From Alphaproteobacteria bacterium (lineage in GTDB: Bacteria > Pseudomonadota > Alphaproteobacteria > Rhizobiales > Xanthobacteraceae): 10,619 bases of DNA. The stretch is taken from positions 1-10,619 of the forward strand of contig VAZQ01000159.1 in assembly GCA_005883115.1 (NCBI GenBank), written 5' to 3'. Position 1 is the first letter of the stretch; every line of letters begins with the position of its first letter. The notes under the pieces were generated by a model, which was given only the letters and a program-made list of their open reading frames with translations, searched no databases and was not told the DNA's origin. The position numbers and the translations under genes are program-made. Positions 1 through 5,623 of this stretch are shown one piece after another.

Positions 1-41
1 GCTCAGCGCGGCCGCGATGCCGTCGATCCGCAGCGAATCCC

Positions 42-1940
42 TCATCTCCTGAAATCGTTGTCGAGGATGTGTTTCGCCGTGCGCAAACTCAGCGCCGCGA
101 TCGTCAGCGTCGGATTGGCGGTCGCGCCGGTTGGGAACGTGCTACTGCCCACCAGATAGAGATTCTTATGGTCGTGCGAGCGCTGGAACTTGTCCACCAC
201 GGACTGTTTGGGATCATCCCCCATTCGGCAGGTCCCCATGACGTGGCCGGCGCCGATGTAGTTCAGGCTAACCGGCTTACCGTCGATTTCCTCCTCGAAC
301 CGACTGGGATCATCGGGATCGATCCTCGTGAATTCGGTAAGGCGCATTTTTCGGAACAGGAGATCCTTCATGCGATGTGCGGTGATGAAGCCACGCCGGG
401 TGTAGTCCGAGAGATTGTAGGAAATCTGCGGCCGCGGCAGGCCGAGCCCGTCGTTGAAATCAGCTAACGTGACGCGGTTATCCGGGTCCGGAGTTTGCTC
501 GATGAGGAATCCGCAGCGAAACTGACGTGTGAACTTTTCATTAAGCCGGTCCGCCAATTGCTTGCCGAACAGCGCCTCATTGCCGAGCGGGCTATTGGAT
601 CGAGGGTTAAGACCGCTCCGGTTCAGACCGTTGACAAAGTCGAGCGTCGTCACGTTGGGATCGCCGCCCACCACGAAATTCCAACCCTCATTACCGATGT
701 CGACGCGGAACGCGGCGCGCTCGCGACGAAACGGCCCATCGCACAGATCCCCGATGCCCGAGGTGATCAGCGGGCCACGATAAGGATAGATCTGTTCCGG
801 CGACATGCCCCAGGCGACATAGTAAGGATGGTCCATCAGGTTTCGTCCGACCATGTCGCTCGTGTTGGCTACGCCCCTGGCCGTCCGGCCGCCGTTTTTC
901 GACATGAGCAACAATCGCGGGGTTTCGATCGCATTCGCCGCGATGACATAGACCCTGGCCTTGACGGAGCCGCTTTCGCTCCGCTGCCCGGTATCGGTCT
1001 TGTATCGTATGAACTTGATCTCGCTGATCAGTCCGTTTTGACCGACGACGACCTCGCTCGCGACCGTGCGCTCCGCGAATTTCACAAACCCGGTATTCCT
1101 CGCGTCGTTCAACGTGATGGTTGGATCGTATTTCGCCTGGATCGGGCAGATCGGAATGCAATTCGTGTTGCCGGCGCAAGCGCGCCGATTCCGGTAAGGC
1201 TCGGAATTTCTTGCGGCAGGAACGCCCCTGACCGGGATCGTGGTGGGCGGCGTTCGCATTCCCAAGAATTGGGTCTCATCCTCGGCCAGCGGATCAGTGT
1301 TTAGGGACTTGTCGACGTACTGGTCTGTCGTCGAATTGGGAATTTTGCGCATGGGGTACTTGTAGCCGGGCGAAAACTCGACCCCGAGATACGTTTGCTC
1401 GTCCACATCTCCGGAAACGCCGAGCTCCGCCTCGGCTTCGCCGTACCAGGAATTGAGGTCCTTATATTCGATCGGCCAATCCGCAAATTGACCGTACTGC
1501 GACTTCATCTTGAAATCGTTCGGTACGAAGCGCAGGCACGTGCCGAGCCAATGCGACGTACCGCCGGCGATGCGATCGTAGGTGCTTGCGAACGGCCGCG
1601 GACCCTTCTGGATCAAATAGGCCTGTTTCGGGTCGGTCCAATCACCGAAGCCCCCCTTTGGGCCGACACTCAACACTGTCGGCCGGCCGGCATTCACTAT
1701 GTTCGGATCGCTCAGGCCGTCCGGGCCAAAAATCTCGGGCGTGTAGGGGCTTTCCGGCACCTTGGCGGCTGCCGAATAGAATCGCCGTATATATGCGTTG
1801 AAGTTCGGCGGAATACCCGCGCCTGCTTCGAGGATGATGACGTTCTTGCGGCCCTTCCCCAATTCATGCGCAATCAACGCGCCGGCAAAGCCTGAGCCGA
1901 CGATCGCAACATCCCACACTTTGTCAGCTTCCGCGGCCAT
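42..1940 (-). CDS. GMC-family FAD dehydrogenase, large catalytic subunit with probable 3Fe-4S site
   Basis: This 632-residue protein belongs to the glucose-methanol-choline oxidoreductase family. The N-terminus has the FAD-binding Rossmann motif (G15-S-G17-F-A-G20, followed by the acidic end of the fold at E38). A GGTSHWLG flavin segment lies at 126-133. The C-terminus has the conserved GHVMGTCRMG segment with probable catalytic H566, then GATANPTLTIAALSLR with the partner N609. Cysteines C255, C261 and C265 form CX5CX3C, the spacing known for the 3Fe-4S ligands of FAD-dependent glucose dehydrogenase, so it is probably an electron-transferring dehydrogenase and not an oxygen-using oxidase. 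It has no signal peptide; export together with the Tat-signal protein encoded 29 bases upstream is inferred. The start at 1940 has a GGAG about 8 bases before it. It is the last gene of a three-gene operon. Substrate (sugar, polyol or other alcohol) cannot be told. Confidence 0.93.
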   Translation of the reverse strand: MAAEADKVWDVAIVGSGFAGALIAHELGKGRKNVIILEAGAGIPPNFNAYIRRFYSAAAKVPESPYTPEIFGPDGLSDPNIVNAGRPTVLSVGPKGGFGDWTDPKQAYLIQKGPRPFASTYDRIAGGTSHWLGTCLRFVPNDFKMKSQYGQFADWPIEYKDLNSWYGEAEAELGVSGDVDEQTYLGVEFSPGYKYPMRKIPNSTTDQYVDKSLNTDPLAEDETQFLGMRTPPTTIPVRGVPAARNSEPYRNRRACAGNTNCIPICPIQAKYDPTITLNDARNTGFVKFAERTVASEVVVGQNGLISEIKFIRYKTDTGQRSESGSVKARVYVIAANAIETPRLLLMSKNGGRTARGVANTSDMVGRNLMDHPYYVAWGMSPEQIYPYRGPLITSGIGDLCDGPFRRERAAFRVDIGNEGWNFVVGGDPNVTTLDFVNGLNRSGLNPRSNSPLGNEALFGKQLADRLNEKFTRQFRCGFLIEQTPDPDNRVTLADFNDGLGLPRPQISYNLSDYTRRGFITAHRMKDLLFRKMRLTEFTRIDPDDPSRFEEEIDGKPVSLNYIGAGHVMGTCRMGDDPKQSVVDKFQRSHDHKNLYLVGSSTFPTGATANPTLTIAALSLRTAKHILDNDFRR

Positions 1941-1969
1941 GGTCTGGCTCCATCAACTCTCGCCGATCA

Positions 1970-2719
1970 TCAAGTGAAATCGACGCGCGGATTAGGTGGG
2001 CGGGTCCAGTAGCCGAACTGCATTTCACTGAAGCCCATGGGATGCGCCTGAGCCACCCGCAACGCCCACGCTTGCGTATACGCTTTGGGCGAAACGACCC
2101 GGAATGTCGGCACTCGCTTTGGATCTTTGCGTAGTGCTTTGAGCTCGGCCGGCTCGTACCAGGCGCCCAAGTACCACATCAAAACAATGCTGCGCGCCAG
2201 ATATTTTGCGTCGAGGTCGGACGGGGTCTTGCTTTTATCGTCGTCATCGAATTGCAACGCATTGATGATCGCCTCGTCGCGATCGGACGCGTTCAGATTT
2301 TTTCTGACGAGCTGCAGCAGGTTCTCCAGCGCCGACGGATATTTCTCGTTGGCCCACGTCAAGTACTCCCGCTTTACGTCGACCGGGTCTGAGCCAGGCA
2401 CCGATTTTGCGAGATCAATGGGCGGCGCTGGCACGGTCGGCGGATTTGTCGGCCGCGGTTCCAGCCTGAATCCGGGCGCCAGTTTGTTTGCGGCGATGCC
2501 GGTCAATGCACTCGAAAGCAACACAAAGAGAAGCATGTGCTCGCGGGAATTCGGGTCCACGCTGTCGGCGCGCGCCGCCATGTCGACAGCGGCGGGGACG
2601 GTGGCCGCCGCGGTAGCAGCTGCGGCGCCCGTCAGCACGGTCCGCCGCGTGACCGTGTGCTCGTCTTCTTCTGTTATGTCTGGCGTGAACCGGCGTTGGT
2701 GATCCAGCGCTCCGGTCAT
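1970..2719 (-). CDS. Tat-exported small subunit of a membrane or periplasmic FAD dehydrogenase (sorbitol/gluconate/fructose dehydrogenase type)
   Basis: This 249-residue protein has a twin-arginine signal: TRRTVLTG at 24-31 (R25, R26), followed by an alanine-rich hydrophobic stretch to about residue 45. The mature part has SSALTGIAANKLAPG (69-83), then MWYLGAWYEP (181-190), and ends with HPMGFSEMQFGYWTRPP (226-242). These are the landmarks I associate with the small subunit of FAD-linked sorbitol, fructose and glucose dehydrogenases. In those enzymes the small subunit is needed for folding and for Tat export of the catalytic subunit, which lacks its own signal. That role fits here, since a GMC dehydrogenase without a signal peptide follows after 29 bases. 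The ATG at 2719 has a strong GAGGGAGGG about 5 bases before it. The gene lies 43 bases after the cytochrome gene. The family assignment rests on remembered motifs. Confidence 0.85.
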   Translation of the reverse strand: MTGALDHQRRFTPDITEEDEHTVTRRTVLTGAAAATAAATVPAAVDMAARADSVDPNSREHMLLFVLLSSALTGIAANKLAPGFRLEPRPTNPPTVPAPPIDLAKSVPGSDPVDVKREYLTWANEKYPSALENLLQLVRKNLNASDRDEAIINALQFDDDDKSKTPSDLDAKYLARSIVLMWYLGAWYEPAELKALRKDPKRVPTFRVVSPKAYTQAWALRVAQAHPMGFSEMQFGYWTRPPNPRVDFT

Positions 2720-2762
2720 GACGTCCCTCCCTCGATTCCCAAACTGAATATTGCGGCCGCGC

Positions 2763-4268
2763 TCAGCGTGCCTTTTCCAGCATGAAGGTGAAATCCGATT
2801 GATTCAAAAAGTCCTGAGGTTTTACGTCGGGCGGGCGCACCTGTTGGCTCACAGCATTTCCGTGACAGGCCATGCAGCTCGAAGACGCGAGCGGATCAGT
2901 CCCCTGGCTGTACGTTTCGAGCGTGGAGTTCGCCAGGAAAGTCGGCGCCGGTGAGCAATTCATGTCCGGCTCTTTCTTGAAGTCGGTAGCCGGATCCGGT
3001 GGGAGCGGGGTGCTCGTATCTTTTTTCCCGGCGCAGCCAAAATCGCTCGGCCACTGCGTGCTCAGCAACATATAATTTTTCCACACTGAGTCACCGAGGA
3101 TTGCCTGGAATTGACGATTCATCTCCTTTGCTTCGTCTGTTAGCGGGACCACACGCGTGATTTGGCTCCTGAACGCGCTGTCGTGGAATTTAAGGCCGCC
3201 TTTATAAGTTGGCTCCCATGGGGTCGGCGGCGTCTGATTCACCGGGCACTGGGTCGGGTCGCATTTAGGGTTGTAGAAATTGTAGGCGGCTTTTGTCTGC
3301 TGCTTGTCCACGTCTTGTTGTTCGGGAACGTTGTTGACGTGCTCGAATGAGGTCCAGATCCACTGCCGGCGATTAACCGTCTTGTGTCCGACGTGGAATC
3401 CGACGAGCCCCAGCGTCTTGCGCAAACACGGCGGGCTGGTCGCCTCTTTTGGATGGCGAGGCATCAGCACAAGAGCATCGACGGTGTGAAAATTCTGCCT
3501 CTCGTTCGGCGAATCGAGAACCTTCCAAGACACCTTGATCATGACCGCACCGGGAGTGCCGGGTGCTGTGTTCGTTCCCGCCGGGAAATCGACTCTCAAT
3601 GAGCCGTTTTCTTTACTCTGTTGTCCCGTTCTGCTCTGAAGATTGTGCTCCTGAATGTAGTCGAACATCGACTTGTTCATCAGAATGTCGAAGATCGCGT
3701 AATTGCCCTGCTGATCGATCAAGGGGCCGGTCTTGAATGGCTCGTTGAAGCTTTCCTCGATCATCTCGACGAGCATCACCTTGCCATTCAACTTGTTGTA
3801 TTGATCGCGGCATTCCGGCGGGACGATCTTTTTGTCCTCCCACTTGGATGATTTTCCGCCCGGCAGCATCACGTCGAGCAGCTGTTTGAAATTTGTGGGT
3901 TGCTCCCATTTGGTTGGTGTATTTGGACTGCTCTTGTCGATGGAGCTTCCGTCGGCGGGAGAATTCAGCGCAAGGAATGTCAGCCACGAATAGAAATCGA
4001 ATCCCCGTTGCAGGTTGGCCAAGGCGTTGTCCCCGAAAAGTCCGCGCGTGCTGACGTTTTCCGCGCAAGGCAAGCCCTTGGTCAGCAGTGAGCCTTCGAT
4101 TGGGGTAGGGGTCGGAGGATCAGCGGTTTGAACGGTATCGAGCGGTGGAGCGTTGTCGCATGTGAGCGTCGCGGGTGCTGGTGCTTGCGCGGACGCCGTC
4201 CAACCCAACGGTCCAATAGCTCCGAAAACGCCGATCACTCCGACGACAAGCGCGCGCTTAACCCCCAT
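2763..4268 (-). CDS. Secreted cytochrome c-like protein with one C-terminal haem motif
   Basis: This 501-residue protein starts with a Sec-type signal peptide (MGVKRALVVG, hydrophobic core to about 22, likely cleavage after TASAQA near 28). It has only one CXXCH haem-attachment site, C465-M-A-C468-H469, close to the C-terminus. About 430 residues before it have no haem motif but carry conserved-looking stretches such as NRRQWIWTSFEHVNNVP (299-315) and NYMLLSTQWPSDFGC (398-412). LANSTLETYSQG leads directly into the haem site, and DFTFMLEKAR closes the protein. Several further cysteines (37, 68, 153, 281, 336, 341, 412, 438) could form disulphides. It is the first gene of the operon and probably takes electrons from the dehydrogenase in the periplasm. 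It is not the three-haem subunit of classical fructose/gluconate dehydrogenases, which has three CXXCH sites. The start has AAGGGGGAG 6-7 bases upstream. The haem assignment is firm; the role of the large N-terminal part is unknown. Confidence 0.87.
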   Translation of the reverse strand: MGVKRALVVGVIGVFGAIGPLGWTASAQAPAPATLTCDNAPPLDTVQTADPPTPTPIEGSLLTKGLPCAENVSTRGLFGDNALANLQRGFDFYSWLTFLALNSPADGSSIDKSSPNTPTKWEQPTNFKQLLDVMLPGGKSSKWEDKKIVPPECRDQYNKLNGKVMLVEMIEESFNEPFKTGPLIDQQGNYAIFDILMNKSMFDYIQEHNLQSRTGQQSKENGSLRVDFPAGTNTAPGTPGAVMIKVSWKVLDSPNERQNFHTVDALVLMPRHPKEATSPPCLRKTLGLVGFHVGHKTVNRRQWIWTSFEHVNNVPEQQDVDKQQTKAAYNFYNPKCDPTQCPVNQTPPTPWEPTYKGGLKFHDSAFRSQITRVVPLTDEAKEMNRQFQAILGDSVWKNYMLLSTQWPSDFGCAGKKDTSTPLPPDPATDFKKEPDMNCSPAPTFLANSTLETYSQGTDPLASSSCMACHGNAVSQQVRPPDVKPQDFLNQSDFTFMLEKAR

Positions 4269-4420
4269 GATTGCTCCCCCTTCTGAAGTTCTATGATCGT
4301 CGAGTCGCGCTCCAGTGATTGCTGTTGGTCAAGGTAATTCGCGCAGGCTCGGCAGCTACCGGCCAATGAACGAGAATTTGAGGGCAAATGGAAAACGTAC
4401 TGAGCCGATTAAAACCGGCC

Positions 4421-4456
4421 CGCAAATGTAAATAAAAGCGCAAATGTAAATAAAAG
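4421..4456. repeat. Two perfect tandem copies of an 18-base AT-rich unit
   Basis: The unit CGCAAATGTAAATAAAAG occurs at 4421-4438 and again, without a gap or mismatch, at 4439-4456. Earlier, GGGCAAATGGAAAACG near 4383 is loosely similar. The repeat is much richer in A and T than its surroundings and sits about 150-185 bases upstream of the cytochrome start in a divergent promoter region. It could be a paired protein-binding site, an upstream promoter element, or simply a slippage duplication. The function is not shown. Confidence 0.85.
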
Positions 4457-4575
4457 CCCTGCCACGCCGGCGCCAAACCTAGGCTAATGCGTCTCACGCA
4501 CGCATTCATGGCGCAAAACCCGATTGCAGTGACGAGTTGAATGCTGCAACTTTCAATTGTCAAGTCCGGAAGTGC

Positions 4576-4619
4576 TGCGGCGGATGTGCACGCTTCGGCG
4601 AAGCCGCGTGCATGCCGCA
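4576..4619 (+). promoter_or_regulatory. Imperfect 44-base hairpin in the deaminase leader
   Basis: Three nested pairs of arms are visible: TGCGGC (4576-4581) with GCCGCA (4614-4619), TGCACGC (4587-4593) with GCGTGCA (4606-4612), and TTC (4594-4596) with GAA (4600-4602) around a GGC loop. A bulge of about four bases lies on the left arm near 4582-4585, and a small one on the right near 4603-4605. The hairpin ends five bases before the GGGGGA ribosome binding site, and no run of T follows, so it is not a normal terminator. It could act on translation of the deaminase, be a dispersed palindromic element, or be a binding site on DNA. Confidence 0.5.
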
Positions 4620-4624
4620 CTATT

Positions 4625-4630
4625 GGGGGA
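4625..4630 (+). promoter_or_regulatory. Ribosome binding site deciding the deaminase start
   Basis: GGGGGA lies six bases before the ATG at 4637. The alternative in-frame ATG at 4541 has no comparable purine run upstream, and the 96 bases between the two starts contain the hairpin at 4576-4619. The start at 4637 is therefore preferred. Confidence 0.65.
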
Positions 4631-4636
4631 TTGCAA

Positions 4637-5479
4637 ATGGATATCGCTGCAGATCTCGCTTTATTCCGCGCAGAACGCGATGCTCTCGCTTTTCTCGGGC
4701 TTCTTTCCTCGCTTTATCTGCGGTTCGATCCGCCGATCAGTCCGGAGGATAGCGCGACTGCGCCGACACATTTTCAAGGATTGAATATTCACGCGCTTAT
4801 CATCGACAACGTCGATGGTGAGGTTTTGGCGCTGGAGCACAATCAAATTCACGCGCATCAAAGCCCAGTCGAGCACGCCGAACAAAGAGCATTGCGAATG
4901 GCTATCGCGCGAATAGGAGCAAAGAGAGCTCGTACACCGGCAACGACAGTCGAAGATTACTACCGAACGCAAATGTTTTACGACGACGGCGCCGAAGACG
5001 CAGACTTTCTGCAACGCGGTGCCACCATCTATACATCGCTTGAACCGTGCCCGATGTGTGCGACGACAATCCTGGTGTGCCGGGTGAAGCGAACCGTATT
5101 TTTGTTGCAAGACACGACATTCGGAGGAGAGTGGGTCAGTGCGAAAAATCAGTATTACAAAAAATACAATCTTGCCTATGGGCAGCTGAATCTCTCAGAT
5201 GCCGGTTCTCCTTTCTTAACACAGGTACGAAACATTCATCAGACGATATCGCGACGAGTGGAAGGTGTTCGGAATGACAAAGTGATCGATACGCTTATTT
5301 TCGATCACTTGATGGAAGAGCTGCAAACCGGGTTCACGTTGTTCTGCCAGCTCACTCCTGACAACCTGACAACCCGGGGAGATCACAACACGGCGAACAC
5401 GCGGACCTTTGATGATCTCAGACGAATATGTAACGTTCCTATCCGACCTCCCACTTCCCCCGAGATCCATTTTCGCTGA
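4637..5479 (+). CDS. Zinc-dependent nucleoside/nucleotide or tRNA-type deaminase with extra segments
   Basis: With the preferred start this is a 280-residue protein of the cytidine/deoxycytidylate deaminase superfamily. The HAE motif (H80, A81, E82) supplies one zinc ligand and the proton-shuttling glutamate. LEPCPMCATTI, with C138 and C141, supplies the other two ligands. The LEPCxMC form resembles TadA and guanine-deaminase-like members more than classic cytidine deaminases. The spacing from H80 to C138 (58 residues) is clearly longer than in TadA. The extra part includes VEDYYRTQMFYDDGAEDADF, and about 120 residues follow the core with no motif I recognise. There is no signal peptide, so it should be cytoplasmic. 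The substrate cannot be read from the sequence: free base, nucleotide or nucleic acid are all possible. The gene has lower GC than its neighbours. An upstream ATG at 4541 would add 32 residues but is less likely. Confidence 0.88.
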   Translation: MDIAADLALFRAERDALAFLGLLSSLYLRFDPPISPEDSATAPTHFQGLNIHALIIDNVDGEVLALEHNQIHAHQSPVEHAEQRALRMAIARIGAKRARTPATTVEDYYRTQMFYDDGAEDADFLQRGATIYTSLEPCPMCATTILVCRVKRTVFLLQDTTFGGEWVSAKNQYYKKYNLAYGQLNLSDAGSPFLTQVRNIHQTISRRVEGVRNDKVIDTLIFDHLMEELQTGFTLFCQLTPDNLTTRGDHNTANTRTFDDLRRICNVPIRPPTSPEIHFR

Positions 5480-5549
5480 ACGCAGTCATCGCTTTTCTCA
5501 ACTCGAACAGCCGGAGCGGGGAATTCCAGTGATAATCGGGTTATTTCGC

Positions 5550-5577
5550 TTCATAGAACCGGAGGTTGTGCTACACT
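5550..5577 (+). promoter_or_regulatory. Candidate sigma-70 promoter for the protease-PLD gene
   Basis: A TACACT -10 box (5572-5577) is preceded by TG one base upstream, an extended -10 arrangement. TTCATA (5550-5555), matching four of six consensus bases, lies 16 bases before it. Transcription would start near 5584, giving a leader of about 40 bases before the ATG at 5624. The site falls in the 144-base gap after the deaminase gene, so the protease-PLD gene may be transcribed on its own. Judged by eye only. Confidence 0.4.
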
Positions 5578-5610
5578 CGATCAGCAACAGACTGGGCACT
5601 GAGTATTTGT

Positions 5611-5618
5611 GAGGGAGG
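5611..5618 (+). promoter_or_regulatory. Strong ribosome binding site deciding the protease-PLD start
   Basis: GAGGGAGG lies five bases before the ATG at 5624. An in-frame GTG at 5609 would overlap this site and has nothing suitable upstream, so the ATG is the better start. Confidence 0.8.
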
Positions 5619-5623
5619 CCTCG

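Larger units (their letters stand above)
4269..4636. other. Divergent intergenic region between the dehydrogenase operon and the deaminase gene
   Basis: This 368-base stretch lies between the start of the cytochrome gene (minus) and the preferred deaminase start (plus), so it must carry the promoters of both directions. I could not find a convincing -35/-10 pair for either strand. It contains an 18-base tandem repeat, a short inverted repeat (TTGCAG at 4524-4529, CTGCAA at 4544-4549) and an extended imperfect hairpin at 4576-4619. Open frames crossing it look like chance reading, including one on the minus strand whose repeated FYLHLR is only the tandem repeat translated. Confidence 0.7.

Noticed and set aside
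69..1304. Long plus-strand open frames (69-467 and 495-1304) opposite the GMC gene
   Set aside because: They are antisense to a gene with clear family motifs, have no recognisable domain, and arise easily opposite GC-rich coding DNA.
2085..2702. A 205-residue plus-strand frame opposite the small-subunit gene
   Set aside because: It is serine- and alanine-rich, as is typical of antisense reading, and the minus-strand gene has a Tat signal and family motifs.
4421..4456. CRISPR array or att site at the 18-base repeat
   Set aside because: The two copies abut with no spacer, and there are no cas genes, integrase or tRNA gene nearby.
4291..4620. A 109-residue minus-strand frame across the divergent intergenic region
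   Set aside because: Its repeated FYLHLR only translates the tandem repeat, it has no good ribosome binding site, and it overlaps the deaminase leader.
4541..4636. A longer deaminase with 32 extra N-terminal residues from the ATG at 4541
   Set aside because: No purine run precedes this ATG, and the extra region holds a hairpin, whereas the ATG at 4637 has GGGGGA at good spacing.
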